Of a DNA stretch of 64,000 bases, positions 55,110 to 64,000 are shown one piece after another. The notes below the pieces were generated by a model. It did not search any database, was not told the DNA's origin, and saw only the letters and a list, made by a program, of their open reading frames with translations. Location: NCBI GenBank assembly GCA_963383645.1, contig OY726579.1:1589501-1653500 (forward strand), in the 5' to 3' direction. Position numbers and translations under genes: made by a program. Position 1 is the first letter of the stretch, and every line of letters begins with the position of its first letter. The DNA is from Muscardinus avellanarius (taxonomy: Eukaryota; Chordata; Mammalia; Rodentia; Gliridae).

Positions 55110-55520
55110 CTAATTAGTTTGATGAAATACCTGCAGTAGGGTTATTATGAACAAAACAAGTTTATTGGGTTTCCAGGTTTAGAGTCTCAAGAGCATGGTG
55201 CTGATGTGGGTTCTGAAGAGGGAGGATCATGGGGGCAAAAATGTGCAGGACAGCCAGAAACCAGAGGGTTTGGAAGGAAAGGCCAGGCTTGCCCCTTAGG
55301 CAGCCACTCTCCTTTAAGACCTACCAAGGGGTCCCCAGTGAGCAAATTAAGAACCCTCCAAGAGCAATTCCATCACCTAAGTACCTCTTGTAGGCACCAA
55401 TACCTTTAGGTCCTGCCATCTTGAATACTGCCACTTGGGTATCCAACAAATGAACCCTTTGGGGGAAACCAGGTTAGAAACACAGCAGGGACCTAACTAT
55501 CAATCCTAACATCATATGCC
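55110..55520 (+). mobile_element. possible fourth copy of the dispersed repeat, strongly diverged
   Basis: aacaaaacaagtttattggg and gtatccaacaaatgaaccct are only loosely similar to the other copies. This may be unrelated single-copy DNA. Confidence 0.3.
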
Positions 55521-55821
55521 AACTGCTGGCGTCTGGTTAAGAGGACCCAGCCCATCTTGTCGGCATCCCCAGAGGAGATGGACAAGAAGTGAGACGGGCT
55601 TAGTCGGTTGTTTAAGAACCTGAATGTGGCCCTTAGACTTTGATGCTAGAGCAACTGAGGCATCTTTCTGTGTGCCACAGGCCATAAAGAACCACAGCTG
55701 CATAATAACAAAGGTGGTTTGCCCAAAGAGAAAGTTGAAAACTCCCTGGAGTCAATCTGTTGTCCGTGCCTGGACTGCATGGACCCCAGCAGTCAGGTGC
55801 AGAAGGGAAAGATTCTCAAAC

Positions 55822-56252
55822 TCAGCTGGATGCGATGGTGCGTGCACACCTGTAATCCTGGTACTTGGGAGGCTGAGACAGGAGGATCAAGAGCTCATGG
55901 CCAGCCTCGGCAACTTAGCGAGGATCTCTGCAATTTAGTGAGGCCTTGTTTCAAAATTAAAAATAAAGAGCCGGGCGTGGTGGCGCACGCTTGTCATCCC
56001 AGCATTCAGGAGGCTGAGAACAGAGGATCGCCATTCACGGACAGCCTCAGCTACTTAGTGAGGCCCTCCGCAACTCAGTGAGACTCTGTTTCAAAATAAA
56101 GAATAAAAAGCAGGGCAGGGGGTGTAGCTAGGAGGTCTAATGCCCCTGGGTTCCATCCATAGACCCACAAAAAAATAAATAAATAAAAAATAAAAATAGG
56201 CTGGGGTGTAGCTCAGAGGAAGAATGTCCCTGTGTTCAATCTTCATTGCTAA
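55822..56252 (+). mobile_element. outer dimeric SINE split by a nested SINE
   Basis: Left monomer at 55822-55967. The right monomer (ggctggggtgtagctcagag) is at 56198-56252. The A-rich linker between them holds the inner element. Confidence 0.88.
55970..56185 (+). mobile_element. inner dimeric SINE, nested
   Basis: gccgggcgtggtggcgcacg start and gggcagggggtgtagctagg right monomer, with an (AAAT)n tail. It inserted into the A-rich linker of the outer copy. A B1-ID-ID trimer is the alternative reading. Confidence 0.9.
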
Positions 56253-56257
56253 AGAGA

Positions 56258-56320
56258 GGAAAGAAGGGAGGAATAAAGGATGGAAGGAAGGAAGGAAGGA
56301 AGAAAAGGAAGGATGGATAG
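56258..56320. repeat. GGAA-type purine tract
   Basis: Continues the tail of the outer SINE. Confidence 0.9.
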
Positions 56321-56383
56321 ATGGATTTTCAAATTCTCCAAATTGTATAATAGCCACCAAATGTGATGGGAAGGTGCTCCGAA

Positions 56384-56422
<39 letters not shown>

Positions 56423-56424
56423 AT
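56384..56424. repeat. (AAAT)n microsatellite, about 10 units
   Basis: Uninterrupted aaat units. Confidence 0.95.
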
Positions 56425-56593
56425 TGTGGTGATTAGTAAAGCCTCCTTGATTATTGTATTTGATGAGTTAAAGAAACACAGACTTGAACAAGAAGAACCT
56501 GGGGAAAGTGAAAACACTTGCCCTCTGCCAATTGCAAATCCCAGGTGAGACGTCACCTGCCGAGCCAATGCCACCCCTTCTTCCTTTTTCTTT

Positions 56594-56793
56594 TGTAGTA
56601 CTGGAGATTAAACCCAGGGTCATTTTCCCTCCAAGCTACATCCCAGCCCTATTTGATTTTTCATTTTGAAGTAGGGTTTTTGCTAGACTGATGAGACGCT
56701 CTCTATATTGCTGAGGCCGGCTTTGAACCTGCTATCCTCCTACCTCAGACTCCGATGTACTGGGATTACAGATGTGCACCACCATACCCAGCT
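56594..56793 (-). mobile_element. dimeric B1-ID SINE, old class
   Basis: tgtagtactggagattaaac through caccaccatacccagc. Complete. Confidence 0.9.
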
Positions 56794-56877
56794 CACTGCC
56801 TACATTGTTTTTTATTTAATGAAAGCATGTTTGAAGAAGGAGGCAGATCCATGATGAAGTCATTTACCTTATTTTTT

Positions 56878-57035
56878 TTTATTTTTATTTTATTGGTGCA
56901 CTGTATTCATACATCATAGTGGGATACAAACTTTTGTAGACATACATGCACACATTGCCCAGTCAGCCCCCACCCGATCCCCACCCCATTACTTCCCCAT
57001 CCCTCCCTCCCATGCTTGGCTTAGTGGTTGACATC
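56878..57035 (-). mobile_element. L1 3' end
   Basis: ttattggtgcactgtattca, the C-rich block ccccaccccattacttcccc, then gcttggcttagtggttgaca, matching the L1 end at 7430. Confidence 0.82.
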
Positions 57036-57428
57036 TAGTATTATAGCAATTTATCCAAAATTAAAAATGATAATCTCACATATCAGTTTCATTTGTCTGA
57101 TACCAAGCTTTTGATGACTTAAAGATAACATTTCAATATTTCTTTTTGCTTTCTTTCTTACCAGAGGATATTTTTTTTCTGTTTTTTTAGGTGAAACTAT
57201 CATATATTTATATATTTATTTTTCAGAAAAAAAATCTATCCTAATATGGAATATGGACTCTAGATACCCAAAACGATCTTGAAAAAGAACAAAGCTAGAA
57301 GATATATATTTTCTGATTGATCAATACAGATATTGGATTCTACATCCACGTTTTAGAAAAACTATTCAAGTCTTAATTTCCTATTTCTTATCAATGTTCC
57401 TCTCATTGGGCTACTAAAAAGGATTGAT
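57036..57428. other. AT-rich single-copy stretch
   Basis: Nothing recognised. Confidence 0.45.
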
Positions 57429-57475
<47 letters not shown>

Positions 57476-57662
57476 GGTATTGAGAATTTAGTCATTCTAC
57501 CTCTGAGCTACACCCCAGCCCTGTTTCATTTTTAATTCTGAAACAAGGTCTCACTAACTTGCAGAAGTCCTCACAAAATTGCTGAAGCTGGATGCGAACC
57601 TGTGATCCTCGTGTCTCAGCCTCCCATGTACTGGGATTGTAGGTGTGTGCCACCATGCTTGC
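57429..57662 (-). mobile_element. dimeric B1-ID SINE with expanded (AAAG)n tail
   Basis: About 12 TTTC units, then ctggtattgagaatttag, then a complete old left monomer. Confidence 0.9.
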
Positions 57663-57663
57663 C

Positions 57664-57776
57664 TCTTTTTTATTTCCAATCAAAGCTTTGCCAAGTAGCT
57701 GAGGCTGGCCTCCAACCTGCAATCCTCCCGTCTCGGCCTCCTAAGTGCCGGGATTATACTTGTGCGCCCCCACCAC
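57664..57776 (-). mobile_element. B1-like left monomer
   Basis: gccaagtagctgaggctgg through gcgcccccaccacttg. No ID half, single centre repeat. Confidence 0.8.
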
Positions 57777-58433
57777 TTGTGGATAACAACAGGTCTTTTT
57801 AATTGGACCTGGATTAAAGAACAGAGTTTGGAAAGGGACGAGGGCTGATGGAAGGAGCTGTTCAGAATGAGCATTACTGTATTCATTCTCTAATTGTTCA
57901 CTGAACTTTCATAATGGGCACTCCTACTAATGGTAATTCTCTTTTGGGCTCTCAAAGAAAAAGAAGTTAAGATAGACACAGTGGAAGGCTGTCTCAATCC
58001 CCAGACAAGGAAGGGCTTTCTCCAGGGAGAGATGCTTGGATGGATGTAACACCCTGAAGCAATTGAGAACTCTTCCCGTGAGAAAAGAAGGTCTCTGTGG
58101 AAAGAGCCCGGAGAGTGAAAAAATGGGTACTTTTAGGGAGTCACGCATTAAAAAAAAAAAAAGTATGTGGACAAAATGAATATAGAACTCTTTACCAAAT
58201 CCTACGCACAGTTAATCTTAAATTCGCAGCCCATATTATAGGGCTTTTTATGTTCCAAAAGAAATCCTTGCTGCTGGATTTTAGAACTATCAGTGCTTTA
58301 CAGAAAAATCTTAAGGAAGGGTTTCTCAGCACGGTCACGCATATGCATGTTATAGTCTACTGATAAGTAAAATCTGGTTTCCCCAGCCTAGAATAGTTTT
58401 CTGTGACTATTTTTTAAGAAATTTTTTCTTTTC
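57777..58433. other. 650-bp single-copy stretch, nothing recognised
   Basis: Open frames are short (up to 88 codons) and unrecognised. Confidence 0.5.
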
Positions 58434-58486
58434 TTTTTTCTTTTTTCCTTCCTTCCTTCTTTCTTTCTTTAATTTTTAATTTTTTT

Positions 58487-58570
58487 TATTGGTACATTAT
58501 ATTCATACATCATATTGGGGTAAAAACTTGTGTGTACATACATGTACACATCACCGATTTAATTAACTTC
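58487..58570 (-). mobile_element. very short L1 3' end inside a CCTT/CTTT tract
   Basis: About 80 bases (attggtacattatattcata ... gtacatacatgtacacatc) with ccttcctt on both sides (58447-58460 and 58571-58587), as expected for a 5'-truncated insertion into the neighbouring SINE's tail. Confidence 0.8.
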
Positions 58571-58586
58571 CTTCCTTCCTTCCTTC

Positions 58587-58776
58587 CTGGGATTGAACCC
58601 AGAAGCATTCTACCTCCAAGCTATATCCCAACCTAATTTTATTTTTTATTTGGAAGCAGGATCTTGCCAGGTTGCTGTGCGTCGCCTTACATTGCTGAGG
58701 CTGGCCTCGACCCTGCGATTTTCCTGTCTGAGCCTCTTAAATACCAGGATTACAGGAGTGCACACCGCGCCCATCT
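58587..58776 (-). mobile_element. dimeric B1-ID SINE, old class
   Basis: gggattgaacccagaagcat through cacaccgcgcccatc. Its tail is the pyrimidine tract into which the L1 end inserted. Confidence 0.88.
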
Positions 58777-59010
58777 GAGTGCCCTTGTGACTCGGCAGTT
58801 CTACTTCTACTCACATACTCGAGAGAAACGAAAACATCCATCCACACAGACGCATGCACACAAATGTTCACTGCGATATTTTTTATAATTCCTTAAAAGC
58901 GGGAGCGACCTAAAAATCCAGAAACGGACAAATGGCAAGAAAACTGTGGTAGGGCCCGAAAATGGAATATTATTTGGCGGGGAAAAGGCACAGAAGATGC
59001 CACCCAAAAT
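58777..59010 (+). mobile_element. L1 ORF2-end segment
   Basis: aacatccatccacacagacg, ccttaaaagcgggagcgacc and aatggaatattatttggcgg follow the conserved L1 block upstream of the 3' UTR. Confidence 0.78.
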
Positions 59011-59221
59011 ATGCCAGTTTGGTGTAAGGGCTATTTTGAGCTAAAGGCACTTGAAAATGGCAGATGCCAGGGAGACAGTCTTATCTCCCCGTTTTTTGTT
59101 TTCAAACAGGAGCCAGAAACTCCTGGGTGAATGATGCCCTCCTATCCCAGGAAAAAGAACACATTCTTGGAGACAGAGTGTAAGAATTCTGTACAATTTA
59201 TATAAATTAATATGCCTTTCT

Positions 59222-59409
59222 GCGGCACTGACCATTGAACTCAGGGGCATTCTGCCTCTGAGCTGTACCCCTAACTCTATTTTATTTTTTTATTCGTAAG
59301 CAAAGTCCCACTGAGTTACAGAGGGCCTTTCTAAGTTGGTGAGGCTGGATTCCAACTTGTGAGCCTCCTTTCTCAGCCTCCTCAGTACTGGGATTACAGG
59401 TATGGACCA
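59222..59409 (-). mobile_element. dimeric B1-ID SINE, old class
   Basis: ggcactgaccattgaactca through attacaggtatggaccag. Confidence 0.87.
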
Positions 59410-59576
59410 GTTCTGAGCTACACCCCCAGTCCTTTTGATTTTTCCTTTGGAATTGGTTTTGCTAAGTTGCCGAAGGTCTTGCTAATTTGCCGAGGCCGGC
59501 TGGCCTCAAACCTGTGATCCTCCTGTCTCAGCCTCTCCAGTACTGGGATTACAGGCATGTGCTGCTGTGCTTGGCA
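59410..59576 (-). mobile_element. dimeric SINE with 3'-truncated right monomer
   Basis: It begins within the ID part (ttctgagctacacccccagt) directly against the previous SINE's 5' end. Confidence 0.86.
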
Positions 59577-59922
59577 GCCTCAATATTTTTAAGTGGACTA
59601 AATTGATAGTGCATGAATTTTATTGTGATAAATCTGCAAGAAAATATTCACCGCCTCAAGCAGGTATCTCGATCACTTGGGATTGGGGGACTTTGCTTTC
59701 CAGTTCCCGTTCATGTATTTAACCAAACTCCATTCTGTGCTGTTTATTTTGAATTTTTCTGGGATTATATCTTTTGGTTCCAACTACACTGTAAACCTCT
59801 CAAGCCGTGAGGATTAAACTTCTCGATTCTTTAGTATTTCTTCGCACTACTGCTGGGGAGTACACATAATAGGTTCTCAGTTAACACCCACTTACTGATG
59901 GGTTATCTAAGAAAAAGCAGCA
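59577..59922. other. single-copy stretch, nothing recognised
   Basis: No repeat family or coding signal was recognised. Confidence 0.45.
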
Positions 59923-60101
59923 AGGGCCTGGCGTGGTGGCGCACGCTCGTAATCCCAGCGCTTGGGAGGCTGAGACAGGAGGATCGCGCAGGTTCGAAGC
60001 CAGCCTCAGCTACTTGGTGAGACCCTGTTTCCAAATAAAATACAAAATAGGTCTGGGAGTGTAGCCCGGGGATAGAAAGCCCCTGGGTCCCATCCCTACT
60101 A

Positions 60102-60148
<47 letters not shown>

Positions 60149-60164
60149 AATAAATAAATAAAAT
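59923..60164 (+). mobile_element. dimeric B1-ID SINE, intermediate class, (CA)n(TAAA)n tail
   Basis: The target repeat aaaagcagca lies at 59913-59922 and 60165-60174. It encloses about 22 CA units and a TAAA run. Perfect B box (ggttcgaagcc) at 59991-60001. Confidence 0.96.
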
Positions 60165-60174
60165 AAAAGCAGCA

Positions 60175-60458
60175 GGTGCATGAAGACCTTAGAGTTTGGG
60201 TAGTTTTTCCTGCATGCAATAACCATTGGCCACAAACTAGCTAGTTCACACCTTGGTTACTTAAACCACAAACATTTCTTATCATAATTATAGACCTAGA
60301 AATCTGAATTCCGAGTCAGGTCCTTCTGAGGTTGTGTTCTGGGCGCCTCTCCTTGGCGTGTTTGAAGGTTATGTTCATGTGTGAACTTGAAGACGTGAAC
60401 GTGTGTCCTGTTTCCTGTGCCCATGGGCTTGTCCCTGTATTCAAGTCCCCCCTATTTA

Positions 60459-60513
<55 letters not shown>

Positions 60514-60589
60514 TCACTGACTGATTTTTAGTGCTTCCTGGGTATGGAACTAAGAGGCATTCTATCTCCAAGATAAACACCAGCATTTT
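60175..60589. other. single-copy stretch, (GT)n and an ID-like remnant
   Basis: 60462-60503 is about 21 GT units. 60525-60585 (tatggaactaagaggcattc) looks like a decayed reverse ID monomer, so the GT run may be its tail. Confidence 0.55.
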
Positions 60590-60885
60590 TAAGAATTTTT
60601 ATCGGTGCGTTGTGGTCATCCGTCTTAATGGAGTACAAGATGGCGGAGGCACACAAGCACACATCACTCAATTAGCCCTTCCCCAATTCCAGCCCCATTC
60701 CCTCCTCCTCACGTCTGGCTTAGTGCTTGACTTTGACATGCTTGTGAATGCACATTGGGGGATTTTCTTCTTTCCCCTCTCATCCCCCCTCAGGCCGTCT
60801 TCTTTGCTCCTCTATAGGATCTCCTTCTTCGTCTGGAGTTCCTCCTATGACTCATCTTCTCCCTAGCTTCTGCCTACCAGTGCCT
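60590..60885 (-). mobile_element. L1 3' UTR and 3' end
   Basis: atcggtgcgttgtggtcatc, gtacaagatggcggaggcac and cttgactttgacatgcttgt pair with the copy at 7430-7750. CpGs are better preserved than in most L1 tails here. Confidence 0.85.
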
Positions 60886-60894
60886 TTTTAGCTT

Positions 60895-61029
60895 TTATTA
60901 TTTTTTTAAATTTTGGAACAGGGTCTCACTAAGTAAGTTGCTGAGCCTGGTCTTGGCCTCACACCTGTGATCCTCCTGTCTCAGCCTCCCAAGTACTGGG
61001 ATGGCAGTCATGCGCCATGACACCCAGCT
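60895..61029 (-). mobile_element. B1-like left monomer
   Basis: ggaacagggtctcactaagt through catgcgccatgacaccca. No ID part. Confidence 0.82.
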
Positions 61030-61235
61030 AAGTTTCCCTTTCCATAGAATTATCAGTCCTACTAAGTTAGAATGCGCCCCAATAATCGAGTATCTCTGTA
61101 AAGACCCTGTATCTCCCAATCCCCTATGTCTGAGATGTGGGGACTGGGACTCCAACATATCTTATTTTTTTTCACAGGGACATAATTAAACCCCTGGCAA
61201 TCAAATTTCTATTTCTGTTAAAATTCTCACCCACT

Positions 61236-61450
61236 GATGGGCGTGGTGGCACAGCTCTGGAATCTCAGTAATCTCAGAGATTATAAAGTAATCTCTAGAA
61301 TCTCAGTACTGGGAAGGCTCGGCCTCAGTAACCCAGTGAGGCTCGCGCCAATTTAGGGAGACCCTATGTCCAAATAAAAAATAGTTCTGGGGGTGCAGCT
61401 CAGAGGTAGACTGCCCCTGGGGCCATAAAATCCATAGCACCATAAAAATG
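61236..61450 (+). mobile_element. dimeric B1-ID SINE with an internal expansion
   Basis: aatctcagtaatctcaga-type words are repeated at 61258-61311 where one copy is normal. The target repeat aattctcac(c/t)cac lies before (about 61222) and after (61456). Confidence 0.9.
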
Positions 61451-61468
61451 AAATGAATTCTCACTCAC

Positions 61469-61889
61469 CGAAGTCATGATTTGGGAAATTTCTGATGGCT
61501 CCCAGGTTAAAGAATTGCAATCCAGCCTCTGGGAGTGACTTTCATAAAAGCTATTATTAAATCCCCAACATCCCACAAAGGCGTCTCCGCCCGGTGCCCA
61601 GCCTGTAACCCGGCCATTTTGCTACGACTTTCGTAGATTGCAACGACTCCTTCGCCTCACCCTCTGACAAATTCATCTGGGCCTTACTCTTATGTCAACC
61701 GATTTCTTAATGTCAAGTTAACACGTCGAGCCCAAGTGAGGTGCTCGATTTTTGTGAAGAGTAGAAAGTTATCTCTGAGTCCCAATTCACTCGGAAAAAA
61801 AGACGTGAAAAATACCCTCGGGGAACAAATGTATGCACAGGAAATCTGAGTAGAATAGAATTTATTTTCTTCATGTATATTCATATACT

Positions 61890-61944
<55 letters not shown>

Positions 61945-62029
61945 GGTGTGCTGTGTGCACACACAAGGCTAGGTTGGAAAGTAGGGAAGAGTGAGAATAA
62001 AGAAATTATTGCCACGTGTTTTGTGTGTG
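61469..62029. other. 560-bp stretch with (GT)n at 61891-61941
   Basis: 61500-61760 keeps many CpGs. No gene or family was recognised. The GT run has about 25 units and is not next to a SINE. Confidence 0.5.
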
Positions 62030-62195
62030 TATATAACAATACCTGTGCCAATCTCAGGACCTTGTAGAAGGAAGGGGAGATGGAGAAGGAGCCAGGGAAA
62101 GGCGTGCCAAGTCCTATGTGCATATATGTCACTACCAATATGATTTAGATTGTGATATGATACTGTAATGTACGAATAAAAGTATATTTAAAAAG
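62030..62195 (+). mobile_element. L1 3' end
   Basis: The purine-rich aaggggagatggagaagg, then ccaagtcctatgtgcatata, then gtacgaataaaagtat. Same 3' variant as 36720-36835. Confidence 0.72.
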
Positions 62196-62204
62196 AAGTA
62201 CTTT

Positions 62205-62734
62205 TTTGTAGTATTGGGGATGGAACCCAAGGACATTCTACCTCCGAGCTACACCCCCAGCCCTAATTTTTATTCTTTATTTTATTTTATTTTATGTTTT
62301 TGGTGGTACTGGGGATGGAACCCTTCTACCTCCGCGCTACACAGACCTATTTTATATTGTTTTATTTGGAAACAGGGTCTCTTAAGCCAGAGAGGCTGGC
62401 TTTGAACCTGCGCGATCCTCCTGTCTCTGTCTCCCAAGCGCGGGGATTACAAGCGTGCGCCACCACGCCCGGCTTATTTTTTATTTTATTTTATTTTATT
62501 TTATTTTATTTTATTTTATTTTATTTTATTTTTTGCGGGTCTAAGGATGGCACTCAGGGGCATTCAACCTCTGATCTACACCTCCTGCCCTATTTTTTTT
62601 ATTCTTTATTTTGAAACTAGGTCTCACTGAGTTGCAAAGGGTCTCACTAAGTAGCTGAGGCTGTCCTCGAACCCTGACCCTCCTGTCTCAGCCTCCCAAA
62701 TGCTGGGATTACAGGTATGTGCCACTACCCGGCT
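62205..62734 (-). mobile_element. compound SINE: B1-ID-linker-ID with a nested young SINE
   Basis: The exact target repeat aaaaagaagtacttt lies at 62190-62204 and 62735-62749. On the reverse strand it contains one B1 monomer (62734-62600), an ID monomer (about 62590-62535), (TAAAA)n, the nested SINE, and a second ID monomer (62264-62205). Confidence 0.9.
62299..62473 (-). mobile_element. dimeric B1-ID SINE, youngest class, nested
   Basis: It carries the ggcttaagagaccctg junction. The right monomer is further shortened (gatggaacccttctacc). It sits in the A-rich linker of the compound element. Confidence 0.92.
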
Positions 62735-62796
62735 AAAAAGAAGTACTTTCTAAAATAGACCTTCCTTTCTCCCTCCCCTAGATTTTTCTCTCCCTC

Positions 62797-63007
62797 TCTT
62801 GTGATAATGGGGATTGAACTCAACCCAGGAGCATTCTATTTCCAAGCTACTATACTCCCAGGCTATTTTATTTGAAATTTTTTTTTGTGTTGAAACAGGG
62901 CCTAAGTTTCTGAGGGCCACACAAGGTTGCTGTTTTTGTTCTTGTACTCACAACCCTCCTATCTCCGCCTAATATTGGGATTACAGGCATGCACCATTAC
63001 ACCCTGC
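62797..63007 (-). mobile_element. dimeric B1-ID SINE, strongly diverged
   Basis: aatggggattgaactcaacc through gcatgcaccattacaccct, with a T-rich insertion in the left monomer. Confidence 0.84.
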
Positions 63008-63169
63008 AGAACTTCCTCCAATGAATAAAGAAACGTAGATTTTAATTGGTCTTCTATATGCTTTATTGAACTAATATTTTGAAAAGTCTTGAAAACAGAG
63101 AACGCTTTACTTTGTTTTTGTTTTTCCACATTGAGGGAAATCTTTACTATTTATTTCTTTTTATCTTTT

Positions 63170-63376
63170 ATTTTTTGTGGTACTGGGGATTGAACCCAGG
63201 GGTATTCTATCTCTGAGCCTCACCCCAGCCCTATTTTTTATTTTTTTAATTTTGATACAGGGTCTCACTGAGTTGCAGAGGGCCTCACTAAGTAGCTGAG
63301 GCTGGCCGCGAACCGCGATCCTCCTGTCTCAGCCTCCCAAGTGCTAGGATTACAAGTGTGTGCAAACACACCTGGA
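63170..63376 (-). mobile_element. dimeric B1-ID SINE, complete
   Basis: gtggtactggggattgaacc through aagtgtgtgcaaacacacct, with an uncut centre. Confidence 0.92.
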
Positions 63377-63451
63377 TGAGTGTTTACCTTTTAATCTTCC
63401 TGCACTCCCTATTAGCTTAGCAAACAGTGTTTGTGAAGATGGAGACCCAGC

Positions 63452-63590
63452 TGTGGTAGGAGCTCTGGCCTGGGAATAAAAATATCTGGATCTTCTTCCT
63501 AGATCTGTGTCAAATTTAAGCATGGTATGTGGCTGCATCCCTGAACCTCCCAGTGTGTTGGTTATTTTGTTTATCTGTGAAAAGAATACA
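63452..63590 (+). mobile_element. possible MIR fragment
   Basis: agctctggcctgggaataaa, then tcttcctagatctgtgtc and tatctgtgaaaagaat, in MIR order but diverged. Confidence 0.5.
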
Positions 63591-63592
63591 AG

Positions 63593-63806
63593 AAGCCAGG
63601 CATGGTGGCACATAACTGTCATCCCAGTTCTTGGGGGCTGAGACGGGAGGATCACAGGTTCAAGACCAGCCTCAACAATTTAGTGAGACCCTCAGCAACC
63701 TAGCGAGACCCTGTTTTTAAACGAAATCTGTTAAAAAACATTAAAGTGTAGCTTGAAGGTAGAATGTCCCTGGGTTCAACCCTCCAATACCACCAAAAAA
63801 AAAAAA
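63593..63806 (+). mobile_element. dimeric B1-ID SINE with poly-A tail
   Basis: Complete and old, with an unusual non-A-rich linker (gaaatctgttaaaaaac). Confidence 0.9.
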
Positions 63807-64000
63807 ATGCGTGGTGCCCATGGATACAAAGCAATGTAATTGTCCTTTTTTATTTTTTTTTTATTCAAGTAAGGTAGGTATTAAACGTAATTGTCTTTAA
63901 AGCGGCAGAGCCATCTGGCCATGGACATTTGTACATTTGGTGCTACGTTATGTCTATTTTAACAGGATAAAACCAATTTAAAATTTTTTATTACTATTTT

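Overview
This window looks like nuclear DNA from a rodent of the squirrel-related clade (squirrels, mountain beaver, dormice). The main evidence is dozens of copies of a dimeric SINE. Its left monomer is 7SL/B1-like (gccgggcgtggtggc...) and its right monomer is ID/tRNA-Ala-like (gggctgggggtgtagctcagaggtagaatg...). That is the B1-dID architecture known from this clade. The family assignment comes from recalled consensus patterns, and the species cannot be fixed by eye. The right monomer reads gaggtagaatgcccctggg, not the gtggttaagcgcccctggg I associate with ground squirrels, so a mountain-beaver-like lineage is possible but unproven. No protein-coding gene, exon set, tRNA or rRNA gene could be supported. 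Long open frames lie in simple repeats, SINEs or decayed L1, and the few in single-copy DNA resemble nothing I recognise.

Layout. 0-7.5 kb: a stack of nested SINEs, then a 2.5-kb CA-rich satellite lying between two copies of a duplicated ~140-bp sequence, then more SINEs and a 47-bp minisatellite. 7.5-25 kb: SINEs, L1 3' ends, MIR fragments, MaLR-like LTR remnants and two long pyrimidine tracts, separated by single-copy stretches (9.4-10.8, 13.6-14.2, 14.8-15.7, 17.1-17.7, 20.0-20.8 kb). 25.3-26.7 kb: a compound (ATCT/ATCC)n array with a 248-bp higher-order unit. 27-42 kb: SINEs, two L2 remnants, L1 pieces, a 42-bp perfect palindrome and a tandem pair of DR1 nuclear-receptor-type sites. 42.9-44.0 kb: an L1 3' end. 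45.4-47.2 kb: a SINE cluster holding two copies of an 88-bp duplicated segment. 48.1-53.0 kb: a long, decayed L1 that keeps its 5' portion and lacks its 3' end. 53-64 kb: more SINEs, L1 tails and microsatellites.

The SINEs form an age series. Old copies are CpG-depleted. An intermediate CpG-rich class is full length. A youngest class carries two shared changes: a shortened centre reading ggcttaagagaccctg, and an altered right monomer reading agggcttccaggaacc, which removes the tRNA-type B box. Many insertions have clean target-site duplications. Several long (CA)n or (CTTT)n microsatellites lie inside those duplications, so they are expanded SINE tails.

The most interesting features are: two short local duplications whose copies lie about 1.1-1.2 kb apart within SINE clusters (36.9 to 38.0 kb, and 45.6 and 46.7 kb); the duplicated flank around the CA satellite; the youngest SINE class; and two motif clusters (C/EBP plus CRE at 15.5 kb, tandem DR1 at 39.0 kb). 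I found no novel multi-gene system.
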